In this document: positions 25,126 through 33,445 of the stretch, in pieces
Layout of the letters: every line of letters starts with the position of its first letter
How positions within the stretch are numbered: position 1 is the first letter of the stretch
From: Pseudomonas juntendi
GTDB taxonomy: Bacteria; Pseudomonadota; Gammaproteobacteria; Pseudomonadales; Pseudomonadaceae
Reading direction: 5' to 3'
DNA length: 35,155 nucleotides
NCBI RefSeq assembly: GCF_009932375.1
Contig: NZ_BLJG01000118.1
Coordinates: 1-35,155, forward strand
Translations under genes and position numbers: made by a program
The notes under the pieces: generated by a model
What the model saw: the letters and a program-made list of their open reading frames with translations, nothing else
What the model was told of the DNA's origin: nothing
Databases searched by the model: none

Positions 25126-25186
25126 AACGTGCGTCCATGAAGTTGCGGCCCCAGCATAGCGGCTGCAATCGATAGACGCACGTTAT
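25124..25186. promoter_or_regulatory. Inverted repeat over the oxyR start and promoter region
   Basis: ATAACGTGCGTC (25124-25135) is the exact reverse complement of GACGCACGTTAT (25175-25186); 39 bases lie between. With one mismatch allowed on each side the match grows to about 16. The inner copy covers two bases of the oxyR ATG. On the minus strand the outer copy reads GATA-N9-TATC, matching the ends of the OxyR operator consensus GATAG-N7-CTATC. It may be a pair of OxyR sites for autoregulation, or, if both copies are transcribed, a stem hiding the start codon. Confidence 0.55.
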
Positions 25187-25219
25187 CAGACTTGCCGATT
25201 TGTGACAGAAACAAAAGTC

Positions 25220-25951
25220 TTAGCGGCGGTCCAGCGAGTAGACGAAGGGCGCCACGACTTCGATGGTGCCATTGTTCAACAACTCGGGTGGCGGCTTTGG
25301 CACTTTGCCGGCGCGGCGGATCATTTCCATGGTCGCGCGGTCCAGCGCGGCACTGCCCGACCCACCGGCCATCGAATACGACACCACCTTGCCCTCGGCG
25401 TCGACCACGAAGCGCAGGCGGTTGATGCCTTGCAGGCCACGGCGGCGCGCGTCTTCCGGGTACCGTTTGTACTTGGCCAGGTGGCGCAGCAGGTCACTCT
25501 GCCAGGTCGGCAGGGCGTTGCTGTTGGACGCGATGCTCGGGGCCGGTGCCGCGGACTTCTGCGGAGGCGTATTGCTCGGCGGCGCGTCGACGGTCTGCTC
25601 GGTCGGCGGTGCTTCCTTCGGCGGCTCAGGCTTCTTCTCAGGCTTGGGCGGCTGGGGCTTGGCCTTCGGCTTGGGCGGCTTGGGGATGGCGATCTTCGGC
25701 TTGGGTGCCTCCACCAGCTTCGGCAGAGGTGGTTCCTCTACCGGTGCAGGTGGCTGCGGCGCCGCTTTCGGGGGCGGCGGTGGCGCGGGTTCCGGCAGCG
25801 GTGCCAGTTCGACCATCATGGCTGCTGGCGGCAACTCGATGGCCTGGGGCACAGACCAGTTGAGCGTCAGCAGCACGGCGACCACGTGCACGCCCAGCAC
25901 GATCGCCAGGCTGCCAGCGTAGCGCGCCATGTTTGAGCGCGGTTTTGTCAT
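25220..25951 (-). CDS. tonB: TonB energy-transducing protein
   Basis: 243-residue periplasm-spanning protein anchored by one N-terminal membrane segment (about 10-31). A Pro/Lys/Glu-rich spacer (about 50-125, with PKPP and PEPP runs) stretches across the periplasm. The C-terminal TonB domain (about 150-240) contains YKRYPEDARRRGLQG, RLRFVVDAEGKV and a final PFVYSL. It transmits proton-motive force from ExbBD to outer-membrane siderophore and vitamin receptors. Its ATG overlaps the exbD stop by four bases (ATGA), so exbB-exbD-tonB is one operon. Confidence 0.95.
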   Translation of the reverse strand: MTKPRSNMARYAGSLAIVLGVHVVAVLLTLNWSVPQAIELPPAAMMVELAPLPEPAPPPPPKAAPQPPAPVEEPPLPKLVEAPKPKIAIPKPPKPKAKPQPPKPEKKPEPPKEAPPTEQTVDAPPSNTPPQKSAAPAPSIASNSNALPTWQSDLLRHLAKYKRYPEDARRRGLQGINRLRFVVDAEGKVVSYSMAGGSGSAALDRATMEMIRRAGKVPKPPPELLNNGTIEVVAPFVYSLDRR

Positions 25952-26376
25952 TTCTTGGCTGCCGTCTCGAGACCTACCAGGCCGACTTTCAGGTAGCCGG
26001 CCGAGCGCATGTTGTTCATCACTTCCATCAGGTCACCGTAATCCACGCCTTTGTCGGCCTGGAAGAAGATGGTGGTTTCCTTGTCACCCTTGGTCTTGGC
26101 GTCGAGCATCGGGCCAAGCTGGTCGGGTGCCGGGACCTGATCGTCGCCGACGTACAGCTTCTGGTCTGCCTTCACGCTGACGAACACCGGCTTCTCGGGC
26201 CTCGGCGCCGGTTTGGCGGTCGAGGCCGGCAGGTCGACCTTGATATCGACTGTGGCCAGGGGGGCGGCAACCATGAAGATGATCAGCAGTACCAGCATTA
26301 CGTCGATGAACGGCGTAACGTTGATTTCGTGGTTTTCGGCGAGGTCGTCGCCACCTTCGTTGAGATGCAGGCCCAT
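25948..26376 (-). CDS. exbD: Biopolymer transport protein ExbD
   Basis: 142-residue inner-membrane protein with one membrane segment (about 20-42). The functional Asp lies in NVTPFIDVMLVLLIIFMV (Asp25), the residue that channels protons in the ExbD/TolR family. The periplasmic part (about 45-142) carries the VDLP and ADK.V.YG.L...M..... pattern of the family. It forms the proton-driven motor with ExbB and drives TonB. It starts 3 bases after exbB and overlaps tonB by four bases. Confidence 0.95.
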   Translation of the reverse strand: MGLHLNEGGDDLAENHEINVTPFIDVMLVLLIIFMVAAPLATVDIKVDLPASTAKPAPRPEKPVFVSVKADQKLYVGDDQVPAPDQLGPMLDAKTKGDKETTIFFQADKGVDYGDLMEVMNNMRSAGYLKVGLVGLETAAKK

Positions 26377-26379
26377 GGC

Positions 26380-27345
26380 TTACCCCACTTTCACCATGTG
26401 CGGGGCGGCGCGCTCGCTGCCTTGGTGGTCCAGATCGCGGCTGACCAGCAGCAGTACCTGGGCGGAAGCATCGGACACCTGAGCCTTGTAGCCGGCAATG
26501 GAACGGGCGAAGACGTTGTAGATGACCACGGCCGGGATTGCCGCGACCAGGCCCAGGGCGGTGGCCAGCAGGGCTTCGGCGATACCCGGGGCGACCACGG
26601 CCAGGTTGGTGGTCTGGGTCTTGGCGATACCGATGAAGCTGTTCATGATGCCCCAGACGGTGCCGAACAGGCCGACGAACGGGGCGGTGGAACCAATGGT
26701 GGCGAGTACGCCGGTGCCGCTGCTCATGTTACGGCCGCTGGCATGCACCAGGCGCTCCAGGCGGAAGCTGACGCGTTCCTTGATACCCTCTTTCTCGCGG
26801 GCATTGACCGAAAGGCGCATCTCTTCAAGGGCGTCGTGCACCAAGGTATGGGCCAGCGTGCCTTCCTTGCTGGAGACTTCGCTGGCATCTTTCAGCGTGG
26901 TGGCCTTCTTCAGCTGGGCGATTTCGCCACGCAGGCGGCGTTTGGCGCCCATCAGCTCGAAGCCTTTGGCGATCCAGATGGTCCAAGTGATGATGGAGGC
27001 GATAGCCAGGCCGATCATGACGATCTTCACCACGATGTCGGCGTTCTTGTACATGCCCCATGGGGACAGGTCGTGGGCCATGCCCAGCGAGGTATCTTCA
27101 ACCAGGGCTTCGACGCTTGGGTCTGCTGCAGCTGGTGCACCGGCAGTGGCGCTGGTGGCGGGTGCTTCGCCAGCAGGGGCGGTGCTCGGGGCAGCAGCGG
27201 CAGTGGCGGCGGCCGGCGTGGTGGTATTGGCGGTTGGCTCATCGGCCATGGCTGCCGGGGCCAGCACCAGGCTGAGCGTCAGCGCGGCGATGGCGCGCCA
27301 GGCGCGCGACTGGGTTGGCGAAGCGGAGGGTTTAGTACGTGTCAT
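26380..27345 (-). CDS. exbB: Biopolymer transport protein ExbB with N-terminal extension
   Basis: 321-residue inner-membrane protein of the MotA/TolQ/ExbB family. Three membrane segments are visible: about 106-128 (DIVVKIVMIGLAIASIITWT), and two in the C-terminal half, around GVLATIGSTAPFVGLFGTVWGI and LLATALGLVAAIPAVVIYN, with the conserved pore residues. The start at 27345 (MTRTKPSAS) gives an apparent signal peptide cleaved near PAAMA-DE and then an Ala/Pro/Thr-rich stretch (about 35-85). E. coli ExbB (244) lacks this; Pseudomonas-type ExbB has it. A further in-frame ATG at 27423 is unlikely because the predicted signal peptide would then be internal. Confidence 0.93.
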   Translation of the reverse strand: MTRTKPSASPTQSRAWRAIAALTLSLVLAPAAMADEPTANTTTPAAATAAAAPSTAPAGEAPATSATAGAPAAADPSVEALVEDTSLGMAHDLSPWGMYKNADIVVKIVMIGLAIASIITWTIWIAKGFELMGAKRRLRGEIAQLKKATTLKDASEVSSKEGTLAHTLVHDALEEMRLSVNAREKEGIKERVSFRLERLVHASGRNMSSGTGVLATIGSTAPFVGLFGTVWGIMNSFIGIAKTQTTNLAVVAPGIAEALLATALGLVAAIPAVVIYNVFARSIAGYKAQVSDASAQVLLLVSRDLDHQGSERAAPHMVKVG

Positions 27346-27408
27346 GCTGGCCGGACCTGATGAAGAGAAAAGACGAACGTTCTCCAAGGCCTCGAGGCGG
27401 GCCGAGAA

Positions 27409-27452
27409 CAACTTGGCCGCCATTATTGCAAGTAATTCTTGTTAACAAAAGT
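27409..27452 (-). promoter_or_regulatory. Candidate exbB promoter with a Fur-like palindrome
   Basis: The stretch is A/T-rich in contrast to its surroundings. On the minus strand TTGTTA (-35 candidate), 17 bases, TAATGG (-10 candidate) lie upstream of exbB. Inside the spacer CAAG-N5-CTTG (27429-27441) is an imperfect palindrome. It matches the 19-base Fur consensus at only about half the positions, so iron control is a guess from context. Confidence 0.3.
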
Positions 27453-27536
27453 AATATTGTAGCTTTTTTCGCCTATGGTCTAGCCATCCATCGTGTAGCG
27501 TGGTTGGGCTGATCAGTTGGTCCAGGGAGTTTTGTG

Positions 27537-28394
27537 ATGTCAGACCTTTCCGTGATGGTGGTGGGTTGTGGTGATGTAGGCGGGCGCTTGGCCCGGCAGA
27601 TGCTGGCACGTGGCTGGCAGGTCAGTGGCCTGCGCCGTTCGGTGGGGCAATTGCCTGCGGGGGTTCACCCGGTGGCTGCGGACTTGGCCGAGCCCTCGCT
27701 GCCAGCCGCATGGCCACGGGGTACGCTGGACTACCTGGTGTACTGCGTGGCGGCCAGCCAGCATGACGAGGCGGGTTACCGGGCGGCGTATGTCGACGGT
27801 TTACGCCATGTGCTGGCCTGGCTGGCCGAGCGCGGCCAACGGCCGCGCCGTCTGCTGTTCGTGTCAAGCAGTAGCGTGTATGCGCAGAAGGACGGCGAGT
27901 GGGTTGAGGAAGGGTCGGCGACCGAGCCCGAGGGGTATTCGGGGCGGGTGATGCTGGAAGCGGAGCGCTTGGCCCTTGGCAGCGGCATACCGGCGAGTGT
28001 GGTGCGCCTCACTGGCATCTACGGCCCCGGCCGCGAGTGGCTGCTGAGCCAGGTACGCCAAGGCTATCGGGTGGCTGAGCAGCCGCCGCTGTACGGCAAC
28101 CGTATTCATGCCGAAGATGCTGCCAGCTTGCTGGCGTTTCTGCTGCAGGAAGATGCTGATGGCAAGGCGTTGGACGACTGTTACATCGGGGTTGACGATG
28201 ATCCGGCACCGCTGGCCGATGTGGTGGCCTGGTTGCGGGCCTACCTGGGGGTCACCGAGTGGTCAGATGAACAGCGCGTGCGGCGTACCGGTAGCAAGCG
28301 CTGCAGCAACGCACGGGTGAAGGCGTTGGGCTGGGCGCCGGTGTATCCGAGTTACAAGGAAGGCTACGCAGCCATCCTGGCGGCGAAAGCCTGA
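27537..28394 (+). CDS. NAD(P)-binding epimerase/dehydratase-like protein (YeeZ-type extended SDR)
   Basis: 285-residue cytoplasmic protein with an N-terminal Rossmann fold (VMVVGCGDVGGRLARQML, GxGxxG at about 10-15). The SDR serine region is FVSSSSVYAQ (about 105-114). The usual YxxxK catalytic pair is not seen; at the expected place the sequence reads GYSGRVMLEAE, as in the YeeZ group of atypical SDRs. Classical epimerase activity is therefore doubtful. ATG 27537 has AGGGAG 8 bases upstream; GTG 27534 is an alternative. It is divergent from exbB and stands alone. Substrate unknown. Confidence 0.82.
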   Translation: MSDLSVMVVGCGDVGGRLARQMLARGWQVSGLRRSVGQLPAGVHPVAADLAEPSLPAAWPRGTLDYLVYCVAASQHDEAGYRAAYVDGLRHVLAWLAERGQRPRRLLFVSSSSVYAQKDGEWVEEGSATEPEGYSGRVMLEAERLALGSGIPASVVRLTGIYGPGREWLLSQVRQGYRVAEQPPLYGNRIHAEDAASLLAFLLQEDADGKALDDCYIGVDDDPAPLADVVAWLRAYLGVTEWSDEQRVRRTGSKRCSNARVKALGWAPVYPSYKEGYAAILAAKA

Positions 28395-28441
28395 CCACAC
28401 CCTTGACGCGACTTCTGTAGGCGCGGCCTGGTGTTGCAATT

Positions 28442-28458
28442 GGGCTGCAACGCAGCCC
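28442..28458. repeat. REP-like hairpin after the epimerase-like gene
   Basis: GGGCTGC (28442-28448) and GCAGCCC (28452-28458) form a 7-bp stem with a 3-base loop, preceded by TGTAGGCGCGGCC. Words of this kind recur at other gene ends in the window (12318-12376, 121-137). Confidence 0.5.
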
Positions 28459-28499
28459 TGGCAATCCACGCGGCGACGCTGATGCCCTGGTGCCGTGTT

Positions 28500-28525
28500 G
28501 CGGCCCTGTCGCGAAACAAGGCCGC
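28500..28525 (-). terminator. REP-like hairpin downstream of the lipoprotein gene
   Basis: GCGGCCCTGT (28500-28509) pairs with ACAAGGCCGC (28516-28525) with one mismatch and a 6-base loop. It is 11 bases past the stop of the minus-strand lipoprotein gene. The TCGCGAAACAAGGCCGC word resembles the element at 96-118. Confidence 0.5.
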
Positions 28526-28536
28526 TGCTGCAGGCT

Positions 28537-29268
28537 TCAGTTTTTTTCCAGCAACCACTGGCGCTTGCCCGCTGCCAGTTGGGGCATGTCATCAGCCTGG
28601 GCACGGTTCACCGCCTGGAAGATCTCCAGCTTGTCGCCTTCACGCTTGATGATGAAAGGCGCACCCCGTTGGTTGCGCTCCAGCCACAGGCTGTCGTTGC
28701 TGCCGCCCATGGTGGCGCAGTCGCCGGCCAGGCACAGTGCGAAACGTTCTGGCCCAGGCAGGCCAGTGACGTTGCCGGTATCGCTGAAGCGCACTTTTCC
28801 GCCTTGGCCCTGGCCTTCGAGAATGGTCCATTCACCGCCCAGATACGCTTGGTACAGGGCTTTTTCGAAGCTGCTGCCCAGCGGGGCGTTGGCGGTGGCA
28901 GAGGGTTGTACGCGGACAAAAGCCTGCTTTGCGCCGCTCTGGTCTGTGGTCAGCAGTTCGTCACCGTCCAGCGCAAGCTGCTCGGTCTGGCCACCGTCAA
29001 AGCTGGCCTGCAATTGCTTGTCGAGCGTGACCAGCTGGCCGTCCGCCGCTTCGAAGCCATTGCTGTAGCTGGCCTGTTGGTTGGCGACGTCGAGCTTCCA
29101 CTCGAATACAGGACCATTTTCATTGAGGGCCTGGCGCAGGCTGTCGCCCTTTACCGCGGCCTTGATCGCAGCCTGGTTGATCCAGGTGCCGTTGAAATCT
29201 TCGGGTTTGTGGCTGGCGCAGCCGCTCAGGAGCAGGGCTGCCAGCGCGAGGGGCAGTGCGTGACGCAT
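28537..29268 (-). CDS. Predicted lipoprotein of unknown function
   Basis: 243-residue exported lipoprotein. The signal peptide MRHALPLALAALLLSGC ends in a lipobox (LSGC) with Cys17 as the lipidation site; Ala18 at +2 suggests transport to the outer membrane. The mature part starts ASHKPEDFNGTWINQ and has no catalytic motif I recognise; repeated short beta-strand patterns (WKLDVANQQASYSNGFEAAD, KVRFSDTGNVTGLPG) suggest a beta-rich fold. A pair of Cys (ALCLAGDCATMGG) may form a disulfide. ATG 29268 is chosen because the signal peptide starts there. It is downstream of ridA on the same strand, with a strong hairpin between. Homologues occur at this place in other Pseudomonas, to my recollection. 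Confidence 0.78.
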   Translation of the reverse strand: MRHALPLALAALLLSGCASHKPEDFNGTWINQAAIKAAVKGDSLRQALNENGPVFEWKLDVANQQASYSNGFEAADGQLVTLDKQLQASFDGGQTEQLALDGDELLTTDQSGAKQAFVRVQPSATANAPLGSSFEKALYQAYLGGEWTILEGQGQGGKVRFSDTGNVTGLPGPERFALCLAGDCATMGGSNDSLWLERNQRGAPFIIKREGDKLEIFQAVNRAQADDMPQLAAGKRQWLLEKN

Positions 29269-29295
29269 GTCGGGAAACCTTGCGCAGGAGAGGGA

Positions 29296-29318
29296 GCGAC
29301 GGGCAGGGTGCCCGTCGC
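29296..29318 (-). terminator. Hairpin after ridA
   Basis: GCGACGGGCA (29296-29305) and TGCCCGTCGC (29309-29318) form a perfect 10-bp stem with a 3-base loop, 8 bases past the ridA stop. The T-run is weak (TCCCTCT on the minus strand). It probably ends the rpoZ-spoT-ridA transcript. Confidence 0.7.
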
Positions 29319-29326
29319 CCAAGGCA

Positions 29327-29707
29327 TCATTCGATGACCAGGATGGCGTCCATTTCGACCTGGGCGCCTTTTGGCAGCGCAGCAACGCCAATCGCGGCGC
29401 GCGCTGGGTAAGGCTGTTCGAAGTAACGGCCCATCACCTCGTTGACCTTGGCGAAGTGGCTCAGGTCAGTCAGGAAGATGTTCAGCTTGACGATGTCCTT
29501 GAACGAACCGCCAGCAGCCTCAGCCACGGCCTTGAGGTTCTCGAATACCTGCACGGTCTGGGCTTCGAAGCCTTCGACCAGCTCCATGGTCTTCGGGTCC
29601 AGCGGGATCTGGCCGGACATGTACACGGTATTGCCGGCCTTGATCGCCTGCGAGTAGGTGCCGATAGCGGCGGGTGCCTTGTCGCTGTTGATGACGGTCT
29701 TGCTCAT
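29327..29707 (-). CDS. ridA: Enamine/imine deaminase RidA
   Basis: 126-residue trimeric YjgF/YER057c/UK114 protein. It hydrolyses reactive 2-aminoacrylate and other enamines/imines formed by PLP enzymes. The catalytic Arg103 ([10 protein letters not shown]) and Glu118 (QVEMDAI) are present, placing it in the RidA group and not among the Arg-less Rid families. Other landmarks are [20 protein letters not shown] (16-35) and KLNIFLTDL (74-82). GGAG sits 5-8 bases before ATG 29707. It follows spoT by 23 bases, so co-transcription with spoT is very likely. Confidence 0.95.
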   Translation of the reverse strand: MSKTVINSDKAPAAIGTYSQAIKAGNTVYMSGQIPLDPKTMELVEGFEAQTVQVFENLKAVAEAAGGSFKDIVKLNIFLTDLSHFAKVNEVMGRYFEQPYPARAAIGVAALPKGAQVEMDAILVIE

Positions 29708-29730
29708 GATGACTCCTTGCGGTTGGCGGA

Positions 29731-31839
29731 CTACGTACGCATGCGGGTGATGCGGACCACACCGGTCAAGGTACGCAGCTTCTTGATCACACGGGCCAGG
29801 TGCACGCGATCGTGTACGCTGACCACCAGTTGGACCACGCTGATACGGCCGTCGCGCTCGTCCATGCTGATTTTCTCGATATTGCCGTCGGCCGCGTTGA
29901 CGCTGCTGGCAAGCAGGGCAATCAGGCCGCGCTGGTGCTCCAGTTCGACCCGCAGTTCGACATTGAACTCGCCGGTGATGTCCTTGGCCCAGGAAAGCTG
30001 CACGCATTTTTCCGGGTTGTGGCGGATTTCACTGATGTTGCGGCAGTTCTCCAGGTGCACGACCATGCCCTTGCCTGCCGACAGGTGGCCGACGATCGGG
30101 TCGCCCGGGATGGGTGTACAGCACTTGGCATAACTCAGTACCAGCCCCTCGGTACCACGGATCGCCAGCGGCCCTTCCGGTGCTGGCAACTGTTCGCCTT
30201 CGGCTGACAGCAGGCGGCGCGCAACCACATACGCCATGCGGTTGCCCAGGCCGATATCTTCGAGCAGGTCTTCGATCAGTTCCAGGCGGTACTCCGCCAG
30301 GATCGCCTGGATACGTTCCTGAGGGATCTTCTCCAGGCTGCTGTCGAAGCCGGTCAGCACCTTGTTCAGCAGGCGTTCGCCCAGGCTGATGGATTCGGAC
30401 CGGCGCTGCTGCTTGAGCGCGTGGCGGATGTGCGTGCGCGCCTTGCCGGTAACCACGAAGTTGAGCCAGGCCGGGTTTGGCCGGGCGCCCGGGGCGCTGA
30501 CGATTTCCACCGTGGACCCGCTCTGCAGCGGTTCGGACAACGGCGCCAGGCGGCGATTGATACGGCAGGCGATGCAGCTGTTGCCGACGTCGGTGTGTAC
30601 CGCGTAAGCGAAGTCGACGGCCGTCGAGCCTTTGGGCAGCTCCATGATGCGGCCCTTGGGCGTGAACACGTAGACCTCGTCCGGGAACAGGTCGATCTTC
30701 ACGCTTTCGATGAACTCCAGCGAGTTGCCAGCACGCTGCTGCAGCTCGAGGATGCCTTTGACCCACTGGCGGGCACGGGCGTGGCTGCCCTTGGGTTGCT
30801 CGTCGTCGTTGGACTTGTACAGCCAATGCGCCGCGATGCCGTTGTTGGCCATCTCTTCCATCTCGCGGGTGCGGATCTGGATTTCGATGGGCACGCCATG
30901 CATACCGAACAGCGTGGTGTGCAACGACTGGTAACCGTTGGCCTTGGGGATCGCGATGTAGTCCTTGAAGCGGCCGGGCAGCGGCTTGTAGAGGTTATGC
31001 ACGGCGCCGAGCACACGGTAGCAGGTATCGACTTTGTCAACGATGACGCGGAAGGCGTACACGTCCATGATCTCGTTGAAGGCGCGGCGCTTGCCGCGCA
31101 TCTTCTTGTAGATGCCATAGAGGTGCTTCTGCCGGCCGCTGATTTCGCCTTCGATGCCATCTGCAGCCAGGCAGTTCGCCAGCGAGTGCTCGATCTTGGC
31201 GACGATTTCCTTGCGGTTGCCACGAGCGCTTTTCACCGCACGGTGAATCAGCGACGAGCGCATGGGGTGCATGGCCTTGAAGCCGAGGTCTTCGAACTCC
31301 ACGCGCACCGTATGCATGCCCAGGCGATTGGCGATGGGGGCGTAGATTTCGAGGGTTTCCTTGGCGATGCGCCGGCGCTTTTCACCGGACAGCACTTCAA
31401 GGGTGCGCATGTTGTGCAGGCGGTCAGCCAGCTTGACCAGGATCACGCGGATATCGCGCGCCATGGCCATGGCCATTTTCTGAAAGTTTTCAGCCTGCGC
31501 CTCGGCCTTGGTTTCGAAGTTCATCTGGGTCAGCTTGCTGACCCCGTCAACCAGCTCGGCCACGGTCTCACCAAATTGCTGGCTGAGGGCTTCCTTGGCG
31601 ATACCGGTGTCTTCGATCACATCGTGCAGCATGGCCGCCATCAGGCTTTGATGGTCCATGTGCATGTCGGCGAGGATGCTGGCCACGGCCAGCGGGTGGG
31701 TCACGTAGGGCTCGCCGCTGCGGCGGCGCTGCCCGTCGTGGGCCTGTTCGGCGTAGAAATAGGCGCGCCGGACCAGGTTGACCTGTTCAGGGCCAAGATA
31801 GGTCGACAGCCGTTCGGCCAAGGCTTCTATACCCGGCAT
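29731..31839 (-). CDS. spoT: Bifunctional (p)ppGpp synthetase/hydrolase SpoT
   Basis: 702-residue stringent-response enzyme. Domains in order are: HD hydrolase with His48, His72-Asp73 and Glu76-Asp77 (HDVIED) intact; synthetase (about 230-345, [33 protein letters not shown]); TGS (about 385-445); helical and zinc-finger-like region with the CCTPIPGD motif (about 600); and C-terminal ACT (about 627-700). Intact hydrolase residues identify SpoT and not RelA. AGGAGGT lies 6 bases before ATG 31839. It follows rpoZ by 59 bases. Confidence 0.97.
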   Translation of the reverse strand: MPGIEALAERLSTYLGPEQVNLVRRAYFYAEQAHDGQRRRSGEPYVTHPLAVASILADMHMDHQSLMAAMLHDVIEDTGIAKEALSQQFGETVAELVDGVSKLTQMNFETKAEAQAENFQKMAMAMARDIRVILVKLADRLHNMRTLEVLSGEKRRRIAKETLEIYAPIANRLGMHTVRVEFEDLGFKAMHPMRSSLIHRAVKSARGNRKEIVAKIEHSLANCLAADGIEGEISGRQKHLYGIYKKMRGKRRAFNEIMDVYAFRVIVDKVDTCYRVLGAVHNLYKPLPGRFKDYIAIPKANGYQSLHTTLFGMHGVPIEIQIRTREMEEMANNGIAAHWLYKSNDDEQPKGSHARARQWVKGILELQQRAGNSLEFIESVKIDLFPDEVYVFTPKGRIMELPKGSTAVDFAYAVHTDVGNSCIACRINRRLAPLSEPLQSGSTVEIVSAPGARPNPAWLNFVVTGKARTHIRHALKQQRRSESISLGERLLNKVLTGFDSSLEKIPQERIQAILAEYRLELIEDLLEDIGLGNRMAYVVARRLLSAEGEQLPAPEGPLAIRGTEGLVLSYAKCCTPIPGDPIVGHLSAGKGMVVHLENCRNISEIRHNPEKCVQLSWAKDITGEFNVELRVELEHQRGLIALLASSVNAADGNIEKISMDERDGRISVVQLVVSVHDRVHLARVIKKLRTLTGVVRITRMRT

Positions 31840-31898
31840 GGGTTTACCTCCTGCCGAGGAAGAGGGCCTTGCGCCGTGCGACGTCGACCTGGCATCAA

Positions 31899-32162
31899 TC
31901 AGACAGCCTCGTTGTTCTCGTCCTCGAACGCGGCGAACACCGGATCCTCGGTGACGATCTCTTCAGCGGCGATGAATTCGTTGGTGACGATGCCTTCGGC
32001 GATTTCACGCAGGGCAACGACGGTAGGCTTGTCGTTTTCCCACGCTACGCGTGGTTCCTTGCCGCCGGTCGCCAGCTGGCGAGCGCGCTTGGTCGAGAGC
32101 ATGACCAGCTCAAAGCGGTTATCCACGTGTTCCAGGCAGTCTTCAACAGTTACGCGGGCCAT
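31899..32162 (-). CDS. rpoZ: RNA polymerase omega subunit
   Basis: 87-residue RpoZ. The omega fold is clear: [20 protein letters not shown], then [12 protein letters not shown], and [12 protein letters not shown] near residue 50. It helps assemble beta-prime and forms part of the ppGpp site on RNA polymerase, a sensible neighbour for spoT. ATG 32162 has GAGGA about 6 bases upstream; an in-frame ATG 6 codons before lies in the leader. In many gammaproteobacteria gmk precedes rpoZ; here a LysR gene lies upstream instead. Confidence 0.96.
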   Translation of the reverse strand: MARVTVEDCLEHVDNRFELVMLSTKRARQLATGGKEPRVAWENDKPTVVALREIAEGIVTNEFIAAEEIVTEDPVFAAFEDENNEAV

Positions 32163-32223
32163 GGTCTTCCTCAGTAGCAAATGCGGTGGGCGTGCAGCCC
32201 AATAGTGGGCAGGCGGACTCGAT

Positions 32224-32229
32224 AGTATA
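32224..32229 (-). promoter_or_regulatory. Candidate -10 of the rpoZ promoter
   Basis: TATACT on the minus strand (5/6 consensus) lies about 62 bases before the rpoZ ATG in an A/T-rich stretch. The -35 at 17-base spacing (TTCCCT) is weak. Confidence 0.45.
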
Positions 32230-32305
32230 AAAATTCACCAGCCAATAGGGAAGCGCTGTTTTGCCGAGCAGCGTCATCCCCAAGCCTGCCACCGCACCGT
32301 GCAGG

Positions 32306-32330
32306 CGCGGTTTCAGCCGCGAAAGGGCCG
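32306..32330. repeat. REP-like palindrome downstream of the LysR gene
   Basis: CGCGG (32306-32310) and CCGCG (32317-32321) around TTTCAG, followed by AAAGGGCCG. This composition matches P. putida REP-type words. It lies between the LysR stop and the rpoZ promoter and may end LysR transcription. Confidence 0.45.
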
Positions 32331-32367
32331 AAACAGACACCCTCGACGCATGAGCCTGACGATAACC

Positions 32368-33240
32368 TCAGAGCATCGCGCCGCGCAACCTCGGGGTCAG
32401 CTCTTCGAACAAGGTCTGCACCGAGCGCAGTGCCCGGCAGTCTGGGCGGGTCAGCAGCCACAGCTGGGTGTCGCAGCCGGCCAGCGGCCCGCTGAGCGCA
32501 TCGACGCCGGGCAGCGCATGCACCATGTAGTCCGGCAGCGCCGCCACGCCCAACCCGGCGGTCACCAACTGGGCGATGGTCGACATGCTGCTGCACTGGT
32601 AGCGCGGGCTCAACCCGGGGTGCTGCTGGTTGCGCCAGACCACCGTGGGGTGGTCCTGCATGGAGTCGTCAGGGGCGATCCACGGGGTGCTGGCAGGCGA
32701 TTCGGCCAGCCGCTCGCGCCACTGCGGCTGGCCGCAGATGACATAGGACGTCGAGCCCAGGTTGCGGCCCACCAGGTGCTCCGGCGGTGTATTGGTCAGG
32801 CGCAGGGCAATGTCGGCGTCGCGCCGGCTGAGGTTGGCGAAGGTGTTGGAGGTGCCCATTTCCAGCGACAGCGCCGGGTAGTTGGGCATGAACTCGGCCA
32901 GCGCCGGCAGCAGCAGGCTGTGCATGACCGCCTCGGTACAGGTCAGGCGCACCGTGCCGCTGACCACCTGCTCGCCACTGGTCATGGCAATGCGCGCGGC
33001 CTCCAGCGCCTGCTCGGCACGCTCGGCCTGCTCGGCCAGGGCCTGGGCAGTATCGGTTGGCAGGTAGCCTTTGCGGCTTTTCACGAACAGCGCAGTACCG
33101 AGGGCCGATTCCAGCCGGCGTATCGAGCGAAAGACCGTCGATACGTCAACTTTGAGCAACTCGGCGGCCTTCGCCAGCGAGCGGCCACGCTCCAGTGCCA
33201 GGACCAGAGTGAGGTCGGCGTGGGTGATCTGATATTGCAT
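32368..33240 (-). CDS. LysR-family transcriptional regulator, divergent to the glutamine-synthetase-like gene
   Basis: 290-residue LysR regulator. The N-terminal winged helix-turn-helix (MQYQITHADLTLVLALERGR, SLAKAAELLKVDVSTVFRSIRRLE, residues about 1-45) is followed by a linker helix and a two-lobed effector domain (about 90-290). The ATG at 33240 starts the canonical N-terminus; the open frame continues to 33870 but that part lies antisense to the synthetase gene. It faces the synthetase gene over 205 bases, the classic layout for a LysR regulator and its target. A polyamine or gamma-glutamyl intermediate is a plausible effector (inferred). Confidence 0.9.
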   Translation of the reverse strand: MQYQITHADLTLVLALERGRSLAKAAELLKVDVSTVFRSIRRLESALGTALFVKSRKGYLPTDTAQALAEQAERAEQALEAARIAMTSGEQVVSGTVRLTCTEAVMHSLLLPALAEFMPNYPALSLEMGTSNTFANLSRRDADIALRLTNTPPEHLVGRNLGSTSYVICGQPQWRERLAESPASTPWIAPDDSMQDHPTVVWRNQQHPGLSPRYQCSSMSTIAQLVTAGLGVAALPDYMVHALPGVDALSGPLAGCDTQLWLLTRPDCRALRSVQTLFEELTPRLRGAML

Positions 33241-33293
33241 TGGTGCACGCTCTGCTTGCCGAATTGCCAATGTCTGTTGCATCAGGGCCATTT

Positions 33294-33299
33294 TATAGT
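33294..33299 (+). promoter_or_regulatory. Candidate -10 of the synthetase promoter
   Basis: TATAGT (5/6 consensus) lies in the divergent region. The -35 is poor, as expected for an activator-dependent promoter. TTGCC-GAA-TTGCC direct repeats at about 33256-33268 lie upstream and could be part of a LysR site. Confidence 0.4.
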
Positions 33300-33445
33300 G
33301 AAACCGCCCCCCGGAATCAATGCGCCCGGTCGGGTCAACAATCCCCACGATGGGAAGTGAAAAGAACAACAGCTGCAACCATCGTCGCCCATGAGGCGCC
33401 AGCCGTACCCCCACATCGCCGCAGCAAATCAAAGGATGTACAGCC

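Noticed and set aside
27429..27441. Firm Fur box upstream of exbB
   Set aside because: Only about half of the 19 consensus positions match. Kept only as a low-confidence candidate.
30421..32205. Open frame antisense to spoT and rpoZ (594 codons)
   Set aside because: Same shadow-frame composition; both genes on the other strand are certain.
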